A stretch of DNA of 64,000 nucleotides from Chrysomallon squamiferum (GCA_012295275.1 CM022667.1:5182208-5246207), one strand, 5' to 3'. Positions 1 to 13,658 are shown, counted from the stretch's first letter. Translations and numbers: made by a program. The notes: a model not told the origin generated them from the sequence alone.

Positions 1-215
1 TGAGTATTGTGTTAATTGAAATATAAATTCATTAGACACAAATACAAGGAATGTTTAAAAGAATGTATCATATCATTAAATTTTAAAGATAATGATCATC
101 AAAAAGAATAAAATATATATATATAAAAAAAAAAAAAAAATTAAATTTAAAAACTAATTTGTAGGAAACAGTATATGGCTAATGGACTAACAAAACTGAG
201 TATGGAGAAACTTAT

Positions 216-240
216 CATCAAAATGACTGGTTTAACCATT
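216..240 (-). pseudogene. Decayed SSDDTDID-type microexon (gene L)
   Basis: The TTCTTCCTCAG acceptor and flanks match the 27-nt microexon, but the exon is 25 nt, contains an in-frame TAA, and the donor reads ATAAGT instead of GTAAGT. Confidence 0.5.
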
Positions 241-398
241 CTGAGGAAGAAATAACAGAAATGAACACACAAATAAATAATGAAAATAATATATTTAAAA
301 GATTACAAAATAAATAGTAATATCAAAGAGAACAATGTAAAGCAAAACAAATAAATACTTAATTAAGAAAAAACAGGTATACAGCAATAACAACGATG

Positions 399-457
<59 letters not shown>

Positions 458-1345
458 AATAATAATAATAACAACAAAACAACAACAAAATATTAAAATT
501 ATGGAGAAGGAAGGTTGCCTTTCGTATTTTTCATTATTTGTTTTCCATTCTTTCTTCTTTCTTCTGGTGGTGTTTTATAAGCGCTGAATTATTTACAATA
601 GTTAAGTGTGGACTACAAGTTTAATGTCGATAAATAACTGAACTTGTGGGAATGCGTCGAGTTTCTCTAATAAAAGTACATTTTAATTTTAAGTAATTTA
701 AATAGATTTAGAATGTATTACAAACGACTCTGAAGACAAACTTCAAGCTTTTAGTTATTGCCGCTCATTACCAATATTATCATGGTCAACTGTATTTTGT
801 CATAATAACAAAAGACAACAATGAAAGTATATAAAGGATAAAAAGATAATTAAATGGTTCTAAAGTAGTCACTAGTAATAATGTTGAAAATATAATAAAA
901 ATAGAGCAAGTTAAAAAAAAAAATGGAACATAAATGACAAACAATGAACCTTATAGACAAAGAAGAATACATTACGCAGTTATCATCATTCATTTCCCAA
1001 TACGACTTTCTACAGTTAATTTTTAAAACTGATAACAGTAATATTCAATAATATTCAAGTATTTAAAACAATTGCGAACAATACGCTGAGTATCAATACA
1101 TGGCGTTGCGTTTCTGTCATAAAACTAAATTTAGTTTTGATGTAATCTGTGTAGATTAACAAACTAGTAAAAGTGCATTTCATATTTATCCGGTAAAAAT
1201 TAATTTTGTTTATATGTAATTTAAATAAATTTAGAATGTGATATGAAAGAATTTCAAGTGTAAACGTCAAGATTTTACCTTCTGGAGCTCCTTAAATACA
1301 ATTTAGAGAAAATGTACTAACGATACTGAGTATGATGGAACTTAA

Positions 1346-1363
1346 CATTACTAGGTTCTTCCT
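1346..1363 (-). pseudogene. Decayed 18-nt microexon (gene L)
   Basis: TATAG|AGGAAGAACCTAGTAATG|TTAAGT: acceptor present, donor GT changed to TT. Its reading E-E-P-S-N resembles the 1749-1766 microexon. Confidence 0.35.
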
Positions 1364-1748
1364 CTATATTTAACGACATAAATAAAAAATAAATAAATAC
1401 GAAATAAAATACAAAAGCATAATACAGTGGTTACAGAAACATTAATAATAATATTGAAGAAAATACTGAATGAGTAAAATAAATATGAAGAGAAATTAAA
1501 TGAATATTATGGAAATAAAAAATAATCAAACTGAAATAATTTTTTAAATAAAGTAATACGAGCATATAACACTGGCAGCAGCAGAATTTTATCTGTGTTC
1601 ATTATGTAGAATTTGCAGGAAATGCATTAAGGCTAATATACGTTATCTACAGGTGTTAGTAAAATACAGTTTACAGGAAATTTTGTGTGACCAATACGAA
1701 ATGTAGTACAACTCATCTATTAATAAGACAGGATATTATGGTACTTAC

Positions 1749-1766
1749 CCTCAACATTACTCTCGT
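1749..1766 (-). CDS. 18-nt microexon downstream of the L array
   Basis: TCATCAAAATATTTAG|ACGAGAGTAATGTTGAGG|GTAAGT gives an 18-nt phase-1 exon reading E-S-N-V-E, with the upstream G making D. Strong donor, good acceptor and conserved phase support it. It should be a membrane-side linker, as in gene M. Confidence 0.5.
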
Positions 1767-2210
1767 CTAAATATTTTGATGAAAAATAAAACAAACAAAG
1801 GGAAAATTAAAAGATACAAAATAAATAATGTTAATAAGAAAAAAGTAAAGTAAAATAAATAAATAATAATAAATTAATAACATAAACATAAAAAAGAACA
1901 AAAAATACATAAGTTAAAAAACAACACCCCAACAACAGCAACAACAATAGTAATAACACATTATGAACTTTAAAATCATAAACGTCATTGTAGTCTTTAT
2001 TTTGTAATAAAGAAACGAAACAACTAATTAATGAAGAAATAAACTAACCAACTAACTGTCTCTCTCTCTCCCTCTCACTCTCGCACTCTCTCTCATATAT
2101 ATATATATATATACATATATAAAGTAAAAAGAGAAAAAGTGAATAGTAAAAAATGTATGAATAATAATATTGAAAAACAAAAAGAGTGAAATACAATAAT
2201 GATAATAATA

Positions 2211-2259
<49 letters not shown>

Positions 2260-2570
2260 TATTATTAATAACTATCGAGAACATGGCCTAAATGGAAACA
2301 AATCCAGCTGACCAGTTAAGTATCCTATTGCAATTTAATTAATTCGACGATATAACAAAACATGTATGTCTTTTAATTAATTTTCTTTTGAACTAGAGAT
2401 GAAAGGATTTTGTTCCATCACAACAGCACTATTTATCAGGTTGTTTGCTAGTTTGTTTATTTAATAGAAATAACTATACATAGGCAGAAACTAAGAGCTC
2501 AACATTCATGCTTAATAAAATAAAAATAATAATATTAATAATAACACTAATAATAATAATATTAATAATA

Positions 2571-2610
<40 letters not shown>

Positions 2611-2710
2611 TATTAGGATACAGAACAAATTACATTCAAATAGCTTGTAAGTATAAAGATGTACTTTGTAAAATCCTAATAATAATATTTGTAGGATACT
2701 CTATGCTCAC

Positions 2711-3043
2711 CAGGTGAATGTTTAACACATGTGGGTTCACCAATACCTGGACGTGGTCCATCACTGCATATCCATTCACCTTCATCAAGCTCTTTTTTGA
2801 AAGCGAAAACAGCAATTAATAGGTGTGTCGGTGAAGCTATTAGGAATCGGTAATCTTGTTTAGTATCCACATTTTCACATTTTGTCATGAGTGAATTACA
2901 GGTTACGAACAATGTAGGAAATCCGCTATTAGGACGGTAAACGTTTAATCCATGTTTTAGTTTGCCAGATATTGTACAAGACAATCCTGTCAATTTTCCT
3001 TCTGTTGGGGTACCCATGCAATCGAAATAAGTTTTTGCCCTTT
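2711..3043 (-). CDS. A-type Ig exon 1, intact, most 3' copy (gene L)
   Basis: 333 nt, phase 1 to 1, with all six Cys and WICSDG. It reads MGTPTEG like exon 7 rather than the AEG of central copies, so the two array edges resemble each other more than the middle, as expected if the centre was homogenised. It is the last Ig exon of L in the window. Confidence 0.8.
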
Positions 3044-3673
3044 CTGCAGAATATATTTGATATGTTTGTTCAAAGAAACACAGAATTGCTATAGTTATTA
3101 AGAAATTATTATATTTCTAACGTAATAACATTAAAGATTATGATGAGAATTAAACACATGTATCAACATATACATACACATACACGTAAGCAGAGGTTGC
3201 AGAAAATTTTACTTATTTAGGTCATGTTAAATTATACAGCACTGAGCATATAATAACGGCCTGTCATCGCTGTATTTGGCTTGTACGAAATTGATCCTGA
3301 TAACAATCAATTGTCAAGTATACCTTCAGTATCGGTAAATCGTAAGAAACTATGGTAATGAGTTGTGTTTATCTAATTAAACTCACTTTAGCGTTAATGT
3401 GATTATAAGAAATTCAGAGCGTATTTCAGAAGGAAACGAAAAGATGTTAGCCTCAGTATTTTACTGAATTATAGTCACGTGCTCTCGTTAAACATAGTTC
3501 ATAGAAAATAAAGGATGAAAAGAAAATCACTTAAAGATGAAAATGATAATAAATAACTTCAAAAATCTAACAAGACTGATAAAGAAGGTTTAATATATTA
3601 TTTTACCTATCTGTGTTCGTTTAGTACAATTTATGACTAATGTGTTAATACGACTGACTGTGACGAAACTTAC

Positions 3674-3700
3674 CATCGATATCAGTGTCGTCTGAAGATT
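3674..3700 (-). CDS. Microexon SSDDTDID, unit 1 (gene L)
   Basis: 27 nt with canonical sites, upstream of intact Ig1. Confidence 0.6.
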
Positions 3701-3797
3701 CTGAGGAAGAAATGAAACAAATACACAAATAAAGAAAGGAGAAAAGTAAAGTGTAATGAATTAATAATAAATAACACAACAAGAAGAGCAACAGCAA

Positions 3798-3859
<62 letters not shown>

Positions 3860-4026
3860 ATAATAATAATAATAATACATGTTTAAGAGCAAAAGTAAAT
3901 GTCGTTTTCATATAATTTAAATAGATATAGAAGTTTCAAGTGCAAACGTGAAGACTTGGTCTATGCCGCTGGTTTAAGAGAATGCACAGTGAATATACGT
4001 GTGAAAGTGAGTATGAGGAAACTTAC

Positions 4027-4053
4027 CAGCAACAATTTTGTTTTTTGTATGAT
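4027..4053 (-). pseudogene. NTKN-like microexon, unit 1, AC acceptor
   Basis: Donor GTAAGT kept, acceptor CAC (plus-strand gtg at 4054-4056); predicted to be skipped. Confidence 0.55.
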
Positions 4054-4463
4054 GTGATAAAAAAGAAATTAATTAAATAAAGTAGAATAATTAATAACAA
4101 TTACATAGCGGAAAATAAATAATTAAAACGTTGGAAAAAGATCGACGACGATGATTATAATGGGAATGATAATAATAATGAAATAATATATGACATTAAC
4201 AAATCCAGCTGACCAGTGAAATATCCTATTGCCACGTAATTAAATCGACGATACAAGAAAACATGTATGTCTTTGAATTACTTTTCTTTTGAACTAGAGA
4301 TGAAACGATTTTGTTCTGTCACATCAGCACTATTTATTAATTTGTTTCCTTGTTTGTTTATTTAATAGAAATAATTACTCATAGCCAGAAACTAAGAGCT
4401 CAGTATTCATGCTTAATAAAATATTAATATTAATAATAATAATAGTAATAATAATAATAATAA

Positions 4464-4557
<94 letters not shown>

Positions 4558-4658
4558 TATTAGGATACAGAACTAATTACAATCAAATAGCTTGTAAGTA
4601 TAAAGATGTACTTTTGTAAAATCCTAATAATAATATTTGTAGGATACTCTATGCTCAC

Positions 4659-4991
4659 CAGGTGAATGTTTAACACATGTGGGTTCACCAATACCTGGAC
4701 GTGGTCCATCACTGCATATCCATTCACCTTCATCAAGCTCTTTTTTGAAAGCGAAAACAGCAATTAATAGGTGTGTCGGTGAAGCTATTAGGAATCGGTA
4801 ATCTTGTTTAGTATCCACATTTTCACATTTTGTCATGAGTGAATTACAGGTTACGAACAATGTAGGAAATCCGCTATTAGGACGGTAAACGTTTAATCCA
4901 TGTTTTAGTTTGCCAGATATTGTACAAGACAATCCTGTCAATTTTCCTTCTGCTGGGGTACCCATGCAATCGAAATAAGTTTTTGCCCTTT
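4659..4991 (-). CDS. A-type Ig exon 2, intact (gene L)
   Basis: 333 nt, CTGCAG acceptor, GTGAGC donor, phase 1 to 1. This is the reference A-type domain: FDCMGTPAEGKL, LSCTISG, LNVYRPNSG, VTCNSLMTKC, DEGEWICSDG, PTCVKHSPG. YRP and CN..TxC are shared with the B and C types of gene M, where a further YC is added that the A type lacks. Confidence 0.8.
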
Positions 4992-5621
4992 CTGCAGAAT
5001 ATATTTGATATGTTTGTTCAAAGAAAAACAGAATTGCTATAGTTATTAAGAAATTATGATATTTCTAACGTAATAACATTAAAGATTATGATGAGAATTA
5101 AACACATGTACCAACATATACATACACATAAACGTAAGCAGAGGTTGCAGAAAATTTTACTTATTTAGGTCATGTTAAATTATATAGCACTGAGCATGTA
5201 ATAACGGCCTGTCATCGCTGTATTTGGCTTGTACGAAATTGATCCTGATAACAATCAATTGTCAAGTATACCTTCAGTATCGGTAAATCGTAAGAAACTA
5301 TGGTAATGAGTTGTGTTTATCTAATTAAACTCACTTTAGCGTTAATGTGATTATAAGAAATTCAGAGCGTATTTCAGAAGGAAACGAAAAGATGTTAGCC
5401 TCAGTATTTTACTGAATTATAGTCATGTGCTCTCGTTAAACATAGTTCATAGAAAATAAAGGATGAAAAGAAAATCACTTAAAGATGAAAATGATAATAA
5501 ATAACTTTAAAAATCTAATAAGACTGATAAAGAAGGTTTAATATATTATTTTACTTATCTGTGTTCGTTTAGTACAATTTATGACTAATTTGCTAATACG
5601 ACTGACTGTGACGAAACTTAC

Positions 5622-5648
5622 CATCGATATCAGTGTCGTCTGAAGATT
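5622..5648 (-). CDS. Microexon SSDDTDID, unit 2 (gene L)
   Basis: 27 nt with canonical sites, upstream of intact Ig2. Confidence 0.6.
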
Positions 5649-5959
5649 CTGAGGAAGAAATGAAACAAATATACAAATAAAGAAAGGAGAAAAGTAAAGT
5701 GTAATGAATTAATAATAAATAACACAACAAGAAGAGCAACAGCAATACTACTACTACTACTACTACTACTGCTACTACTACTACTACTACTACTACTAAT
5801 AATAATAATACATGTTTAAGAGCAAAAGTAAATGTCGTTTTCATATAATTTAAATAGATATAGAAGTTTCAAGTGCAAACGTGAAGACTTGGTCTATGCC
5901 GCTGGTTTAAGAGAATGCACAGTGAATATACGTGTGAAAGTGAGTATGAGGAAACTTAC

Positions 5960-5986
5960 CAGCAACAATTTTGTTTTTTGTATGAT
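5960..5986 (-). pseudogene. NTKN-like microexon, unit 2, AC acceptor
   Basis: Donor GTAAGT kept, acceptor CAC; predicted to be skipped. Confidence 0.55.
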
Positions 5987-6402
5987 GTGATAAAAAAGAA
6001 ATTAATTAAATAAAGTAGAATAATTAATAACAATTACATAGCGGAAAATAAATAATTAAAACGTTGGAAAAAGATCGACGACGATGATTATAATGGGAAT
6101 CATAATAATAATGAAATAATATATGACATTAACAAATCCAGCTGACCAGTGAAATATCCTATTGCCACGTAATTAAATCGACGATACAAGAAAACATGTA
6201 TGTCTTTGAATTACTTTTCTTTTGAACTAGAGATGAAACGATTTTGTTCTGTCACATCAGCACTATTTATTAATTTGTTTCCTTGTTTGTTTATTTAATA
6301 GAAATAATTACTCATAGCCAGAAACTAAGAGCTCAGTATTCATGCTTAATAAAATATTAATATTAATAATAATAACAGTAATAATAATAATAATAATAAT
6401 AA

Positions 6403-6471
<69 letters not shown>

Positions 6472-6591
6472 TATAATTATAATAATAAAATATTAGGATA
6501 CAGAACTAATTACATTCAAATAGCTTGTAAGTATAAAGATGTACTTTTGTAAAATCCTAATAATAATATTTGTAGGATACTCTATGCTCAC

Positions 6592-6925
6592 CAGGTGAAT
6601 GTTTAACACATGTGGGTTCACCAATACCTGGACGTGGTCCATCACTGCATATCCATTCACCTTCATCAAGCTCTTTTTTTGAAAGCGAAAACAGCAATTA
6701 ATAGGTGTGTCGGTGAAGCTATTAGGAATCGGTAATCTTGTTTAGTATCCACATTTTCACATTTTGTCATGAGTGAATTACAGGTTACGAACAATGTAGG
6801 AAATCCGCTATTAGGACGGTAAACGTTTAATCCATGTTTTAGTTTGCCAGATATTGTACAAGACAATCCTGTCAATTTTCCTTCTGCTGGGGTACCCATG
6901 CAATCGAAATAAGTTTTTGCCCTTT
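6592..6925 (-). pseudogene. A-type Ig exon 3, frameshifted (gene L)
   Basis: 334 nt: one extra T in the T run after FAFKK shifts the frame and gives an early stop (FKKRA then stop), losing the WICSDG half. Splice sites are normal. A one-base homopolymer error in the assembly would explain it equally well. Confidence 0.75.
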
Positions 6926-7557
6926 CTGCAGAATATATTTGATATGTTTGTTCAAAGAAAAACAGAATTGCTATAGTTATTAAGAAATTATGATATTTCT
7001 AACGTAATAACATTAAAGATTATGATGAGAATTAAACACATGTACCAACATATACATACACATAAACGTAAGCAGAGGTTGCAGAAAATTTTACTTATTT
7101 AGGTCATGTTAAATTATATAGCACTGAGCATGTAATAACGGCCTGTCATCGCTGTATTTGGCTTGTACATGAAATTGATCCTGATAACAATCAATTGTCA
7201 AGTATACCTTCAGTATCGGTAAATCGTAAGAAACTATGGTAATGAGTTGTGTTTATCTAATTAAACTCACTTTAGCTTTAATGTGATTATAAGAAATTCA
7301 GAGCGTATTTCAGAAGGAAACGAAAAGATGTTAGCCTCAGTATTTTACTGAATTATAGTCACGTGCTCTCGTTAAACATAGTTCATAGAAAATAAAGGAT
7401 GACAAGAAAATCACTTAAAGATGAAAATGATAATAAATAACTTCAAAAATCTAATAAGACTGATAAAGAAGGTTTAATATATTATTTTACTTATCTGTGT
7501 TCGTTTAGTACAATTTATGACTAATTTGCTAATACGACTGACTGTGACGAAACTTAC

Positions 7558-7584
7558 CATCGATATCAGTGTCGTCTGAAGATT
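7558..7584 (-). CDS. Microexon SSDDTDID, unit 3 (gene L)
   Basis: 27 nt with canonical sites, upstream of frameshifted Ig3. Confidence 0.55.
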
Positions 7585-7681
7585 CTGAGGAAGAAATGAA
7601 ACAAATATACAAATAAAGAAAGGAGAAAAGTAAAGTGTAATGAATTAATAATAAATAACACAACAAGAAGAGCAACAGCAA

Positions 7682-7712
<31 letters not shown>

Positions 7713-7901
7713 GCTACTACTACTACTACTACTACTACTACTAATAATAATACATGTTTAAGAGCAAAAGTAAATGTCGTTTTCATATAATTTAAATAGA
7801 TATAGAAGTTTCAAGTGCAAACGTGAAGACTTGGTCTATGCCGCTGGTTTAAGAGAATGCACAGTGAATATACGTGTGAAAGTGAGTATGAGGAAACTTA
7901 C

Positions 7902-7928
7902 CAGCAACAATTTTGTTTTTTGTATGAT
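7902..7928 (-). pseudogene. NTKN-like microexon, unit 3, AC acceptor
   Basis: Donor GTAAGT kept, acceptor CAC; predicted to be skipped. Confidence 0.55.
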
Positions 7929-8344
7929 GTGATAAAAAAGAAATTAATTAAATAAAGTAGAATAATTAATAACAATTACATAGCGGAAAATAAATAATTA
8001 AAACGTTGGAAAAAGATCGACGACGATGATTATAATGGGAATGATAATAATAATGAAATAATATATGACATTAACAAATCCAGCTGACCAGTGAAATATC
8101 CTATTGCCACGTAATTAAATCGACGATACAAGAAAACATGTATGTCTTTGAATTACTTTTCTTTTGAACTAGAGATGAAACGATTTTGTTCTGTCACATC
8201 AGCACTATTTATTAATTTGTTTCCTTGTTTGTTTATTTAATAGAAATAATTACTCATAGCCAGAAACTAAGAGCTCAGTATTCATGCTTAATAAAATATT
8301 AATATTAATAATAATAACAGTAATAATAATAATAATAATAATAA

Positions 8345-8398
<54 letters not shown>

Positions 8399-8518
8399 TA
8401 TAATTATAATAATAAAATATTAGGATACAGAACTAATTACAATCAAATAGCTTGTAAGTATAAAGATGTACTTTTGTAAAATCCTAATAATAATATTTGT
8501 AGGATACTCTATGCTCAC

Positions 8519-8851
8519 CAGGTGAATGTTTAACACATGTGGGTTCACCAATACCTGGACGTGGTCCATCACTGCATATCCATTCACCTTCATCAAGCTC
8601 TTTTTTGAAAGCGAAAACAGCAATTAATAGGTGTGTCGGTGAAGCTATTAGGAATCGGTAATCTTGTTTAGTATCCACATTTTCACATTTTGTCATGAGT
8701 GAATTACAGGTTACGAACAATGTAGGAAATCCGCTATTAGGACGGTAAACGTTTAATCCATGTTTTAGTTTGCCAGATATTGTACAAGACAATCCTGTCA
8801 ATTTTCCTTCTGCTGGGGTACCCATGCAATCGAAATAAGTTTTTGCCCTTT
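8519..8851 (-). CDS. A-type Ig exon 4, intact (gene L)
   Basis: 333 nt, phase 1 to 1. The protein is identical to exon 2, with six Cys and the WICSDG motif. Identity between copies 2, 4 and 6 means that including more of them lengthens the ectodomain without adding sequence diversity. Confidence 0.8.
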
Positions 8852-9481
8852 CTGCAGAATATATTTGATATGTTTGTTCAAAGAAAAACAGAATTGCTAT
8901 AGTTATTAAGAAATTATGATATTTCTAACGTAATAACATTAAAGATTATGATGAGAATTAAACACATGTACCAACATATACATACACATAAACGTAAGCA
9001 GAGGTTGCAGAAAATTTTACTTATTTAGGTCATGTTAAATTATATAGCACTGAGCATGTAATAACGGCCTGTCATCGCTGTATTTGGCTTGTACGAAATT
9101 GATCCTGATAACAATCAATTGTCAAGTATACCTTCAGTATCGGTAAATCGTAAGAAACTATGGTAATGAGTTGTGTTTATCTAATTAAACTCACTTTAGC
9201 GTTAATGTGATTATAAGAAATTCAGAGCGTATTTCAGAAGGAAACGAAAAGATGTTAGCCTCAGTATTTTACTGAATTATAGTCACGTGCTCTCGTTAAA
9301 CATAGTTCATAGAAAATAAAGGATGACAAGAAAATCACTTAAAGATGAAAATGATAATAAATAACTTCAAAAATCTAATAAGACTGATAAAGAAGGTTTA
9401 ATATATTATTTTACTTATCTGTGTTCGTTTAGTACAATTTATGACTAATTTGCTAATACGACTGACTGTGACGAAACTTAC

Positions 9482-9508
9482 CATCGATATCAGTGTCGTC
9501 TGAAGATT
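9482..9508 (-). CDS. Microexon SSDDTDID, unit 4 (gene L)
   Basis: 27 nt with canonical sites, upstream of intact Ig4. Confidence 0.6.
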
Positions 9509-9605
9509 CTGAGGAAGAAATGAAACAAATACACAAATAAAGAAAGGAGAAAAGTAAAGTGTAATGAATTAATAATAAATAACACAACAAGAAGAGCAAC
9601 AGCAA

Positions 9606-9664
<59 letters not shown>

Positions 9665-9825
9665 ATAATAATAATACATGTTTAAGAGCAAAAGTAAATG
9701 TCGTTTTCATATAATTTAAATAGATATAGAAGTTTCAAGTGCAAACGTGAAGACTTGGTCTATGCCGCTGGTTTAAGAGAATGCACAGTGAATATACGTG
9801 TGAAAGTGAGTATGAGGAAACTTAC

Positions 9826-9852
9826 CAGCAACAATTTTGTTTTTTGTATGAT
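9826..9852 (-). pseudogene. NTKN-like microexon, unit 4, AC acceptor
   Basis: Donor GTAAGT kept, acceptor CAC; predicted to be skipped. Confidence 0.55.
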
Positions 9853-10268
9853 GTGATAAAAAAGAAATTAATTAAATAAAGTAGAATAATTAATAACAAT
9901 TACATAGCGGAAAATAAATAATTAAAACGTTGGAAAAAGATCGACGACGATGATTATAATGGGAATGATAATAATAATGAAATAATATATGACATTAACA
10001 AATCCAGCTGACCAGTGAAATATCCTATTGCCACGTAATTAAATCGACGATACAAGAAAACATGTATGTCTTTGAATTACTTTTCTTTTGAACTAGAGAT
10101 GAAACGATTTTGTTCTGTCACATCAGCACTATTTATTAATTTGTTTCCTTGTTTGTTTATTTAATAGAAATAATTACTCATAGCCAGAAACTAAGAGCTC
10201 AGTATTCATGCTTAATAAAATATTAATATTAATAATAATAACAGTAATAATAATAATAATAATAATAA

Positions 10269-10322
<54 letters not shown>

Positions 10323-10442
10323 TATAATTATAATAATAAAATATTAGGATACAGAACTAATTACAATCAAATAGCTTGTAAGTATAAAGATGTACTTTTG
10401 TAAAATCCTAATAATAATATTTGTAGGATACTCTATGCTCAC

Positions 10443-10777
10443 CAGGTGAATGTTTAACACATGTGGGTTCACCAATACCTGGACGTGGTCCATCACTGCA
10501 TATCCATTCACCTTCATCAAGCTCTTTTTGAAAGCGAAAAAAACAGCAATTAATAGGTGTGTCGGTGAAGCTATTAGGAATCGGTAATCTTGTTTAGTAT
10601 CCACATTTTCACATTTTGTCATGAGTGAATTACAGGTTACGAACAATGTAGGAAATCCGCTATTAGGACGGTAAACGTTTAATCCATGTTTTAGTTTGCC
10701 AGATATTGTACAAGACAATCCTGTCAATTTTCCTTCTGCTGGGGTACCCATGCAATCGAAATAAGTTTTTGCCCTTT
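10443..10777 (-). pseudogene. A-type Ig exon 5, frameshifted (gene L)
   Basis: 335 nt instead of 333: a T run is one base shorter and an A run three bases longer around the FAFKK segment. Splice sites are intact, but the shifted frame loses the DEGEWICSDG end, including the F-strand Cys. The frame stays open into the intron, giving a 135-residue reading that is an artefact of the shift. The indels could be sequencing errors in homopolymers. Confidence 0.75.
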
Positions 10778-11407
10778 CTGCAGAATATATTTGATATGTT
10801 TGTTCAAAGAAAAACAGAATTGCTATAGTTATTAAGAAATTATGATATTTCTAACGTAATAACATTAAAGATTATGATGAGAATTAAACACATGTACCAA
10901 CATATACATACACATAAACGTAAGCAGAGGTTGCAGAAAATTTTACTTATTTAGGTCATGTTAAATTATATAGCACTGAGCATGTAATAACGGCCTGTCA
11001 TCGCTGTATTTGGCTTGCACGAAATTGATCCTGATAACAATCAATTGTCAAGTATACCTTCAGTATAGGTAAATCGTAAGAAACTATGGTAATGAGTTGT
11101 GTTTATCTAATTAAACTCACTTTAGCGTTAATGTGATTATAAGAAATTCAGAGCGTATTTCAGAAGGAAACGAAAAGATGTTAGCCTCAGTATTTTACTG
11201 AATTATAGTCACGTGCTCTCGTTAAACATAGTTCATAGAAAATAAAGGATGAAAAGAAAATCACTTAAAGATGAAAATGATAATAAATAACTTCAAAAAT
11301 CTAATAAGACTGATAAAGAAGGTTTAATATATTATTTTACTTATCTGTGTTCGTTTAGTACAATTTATGACTAATTTGCTAATACGACTGACTGTGACGA
11401 AACTTAC

Positions 11408-11434
11408 CATCGATATCAGTGTCGTCTGAAGATT
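11408..11434 (-). CDS. Microexon SSDDTDID, unit 5 (gene L)
   Basis: 27 nt with canonical sites. It lies upstream of a frameshifted Ig exon, so it is useful only if Ig5 is skipped. Confidence 0.55.
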
Positions 11435-11531
11435 CTGAGGAAGAAATGAAACAAATATACAAATAAAGAAAGGAGAAAAGTAAAGTGTAATGAATTAATA
11501 ATAAATAACACAAGAAGAAGAGCAACAGCAA

Positions 11532-11562
<31 letters not shown>

Positions 11563-11757
11563 GCTACTACTACTACTACTACTACTACTAATAATAATAA
11601 TAATAATACATGTTTAAGAGCAAAAGTAAATGTCGTTTTCATATAATTTAAATAGATATAGAAGTTTCAAGTGCAAACGTGAAGACTTGGTCTATGCCGC
11701 TGGTTTAAGAGAATGCACAGTGAATATACGTGTGAAAGTGAGTATGAGGAAACTTAC

Positions 11758-11784
11758 CAGCAACAATTTTGTTTTTTGTATGAT
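11758..11784 (-). pseudogene. NTKN-like microexon, unit 5, AC acceptor
   Basis: Donor GTAAGT kept, acceptor CAC; predicted to be skipped. Confidence 0.55.
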
Positions 11785-12159
11785 GTGATAAAAAAGAAAT
11801 TAATTAAATAAAGTAGAATAATTAATAACAATTACATAGCGGAAAATAAATAATTAAAACGTTGGAAAAAGATCGACGACGATGATTATAATGGGAATGA
11901 TAATAATAATGAAATAATATATGACATTAACAAATCCAGCTGACCAGTGAAATATCCTATTGCCACGTAATTAAATCGACGATACAAAAAAACATGTATG
12001 TCTTTGAATTACTTTTCTTTTGAACTAGAGATGAAACGATTTTGTTCTGTCACATCAGCACTATTTATTAATTTGTTTCCTTGTTTGTTTATTTAATAGA
12101 AATAATTACTCATAGCCAGAAACTAAGAGCTCAGTATTCATGCTTAATAAAATATTAAT

Positions 12160-12264
<105 letters not shown>

Positions 12265-12378
12265 TATAATAATAAAATATTAGGATACAGAACCAATTAC
12301 AATCAAATAGCTTGTAAGTATAAAGATGTACTTTTGTAAAATCCTAATAATAATATTTGTAGGATACTCTATGCTCAC

Positions 12379-12711
12379 CAGGTGAATGTTTAACACATGT
12401 GGGTTCACCAATACCTGGACGTGGTCCATCACTGCATATCCATTCACCTTCATCAAGCTCTTTTTTGAAAGCGAAAACAGCAATTAATAGGTGTGTCGGT
12501 GAAGCTATTAGGAATCGGTAATCTTGTTTAGTATCCACATTTTCACATTTTGTCATGAGTGAATTACAGGTTACGAACAATGTAGGAAATCCGCTATTAG
12601 GACGGTAAACGTTTAATCCATGTTTTAGTTTGCCAGATATTGTACAAGACAATCCTGTCAATTTTCCTTCTGCTGGGGTACCCATGCAATCGAAATAAGT
12701 TTTTGCCCTTT
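12379..12711 (-). CDS. A-type Ig exon 6, intact (gene L)
   Basis: 333 nt, phase 1 to 1, full domain with six Cys and DEGEWICSDG. Its acceptor is TTGTGCAG where other copies have TTCTGCAG, still AG. The protein is the same as exons 2 and 4. Confidence 0.8.
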
Positions 12712-13344
12712 CTGCACAATATATTTGATATGTTAGTTCAAAGAAAAACAGAATTGCTATAGTTATTAAGAAATTATTATATTTCTAACGTAATAACATT
12801 AAAGATTATGATGAGAATTAAACACATGTATCAACATATACATACACATACACGTAAGCAGAGGTTGCAGAACATTTTACTTATTTAGGTAATGTTACAT
12901 TATACAGCACTGAGCATGGAATAACGGCCTCTCATCGCTGTATTTGGCTTGTACGAAATTGATCCTGATAACAATCAATTGTCAAGTATAATTTCAGTAT
13001 CGGTAAATCGTAAGAAACTATGGTAATGAGTTGTGTTTATCTAATTAAACTCACTTTAGCGTTAATGTGATTATAAGAAATTCAGAGCGTATTTCAGAAG
13101 GAAACGAAAAGATGTTAGCCTCAGTATTTTACTGAATTATAGTCACCTGCTCTCGTTAAACATAGTTCATAGAAAATAAAGGATGAAAAGAAAATCACTT
13201 AAAGATGAAAATGATAATAAATAACTTCAAATATCTAATAAGACTGATACAGAAGGTTTAATATCATATTATTTTACCTACTTGTGTTCGTTTAGTACAA
13301 TTTATGACTAATTTCCTAATACGACTGACTGTGACGAAACTTAC

Positions 13345-13371
13345 CATCGATATCAGTGTCGTCTGAAGATT
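13345..13371 (-). CDS. Microexon SSDDTDID, unit 6 (gene L)
   Basis: Acceptor varies slightly (CTACCTCAG); the 27-nt exon and donor are unchanged. Confidence 0.6.
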
Positions 13372-13658
13372 CTGAGGTAGAAATGAAACAAATATACAAA
13401 TAAAGAAAGGAGAAAAGTAAAATGTAATGAATTAATAATAAATAACACAACAAGAAGAGCAACAGCAATACTACTACTACTACTACTACTACTACTAATA
13501 ATAATAATACATGTTTAAGAACAAAAGTAAATGTCGTTTTCATATAATTTAAATAGATATAGAAGTTTCAAGTGGAAACGTGAAGACTTGGTCTATGCCG
13601 CTGGTTTAAGAGAATGCACAGAGAATACACGAATGAAAGTGAGTATGAGGAAACTTAC

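Larger units (their letters stand above)
1..2700. other. Left edge: intron modules and microsatellites of gene L
   Basis: Outside the microexons this stretch shows no coding sequence. It holds intron modules like those at 17.3-19.3 kb (0.5-0.8 and 1.05-1.3 kb), a (CAA)n tract with AAT at about 396-480, TA and AAT runs at 2096-2262 and 2565-2610, and the 3' part of array unit 1 (2285-2500). Confidence 0.5.

Noticed and set aside
4021-4060. U12-type AT-AC intron explaining the AC acceptor
   Set aside because: No ATATCC-type donor was seen at upstream exon ends, which all have GT (or GC in gene M).
10344-10751. 135-residue frame over L Ig exon 5 as an alternative protein
   Set aside because: It results from the frameshift and runs through the donor into intron; it loses the WICSDG motif.
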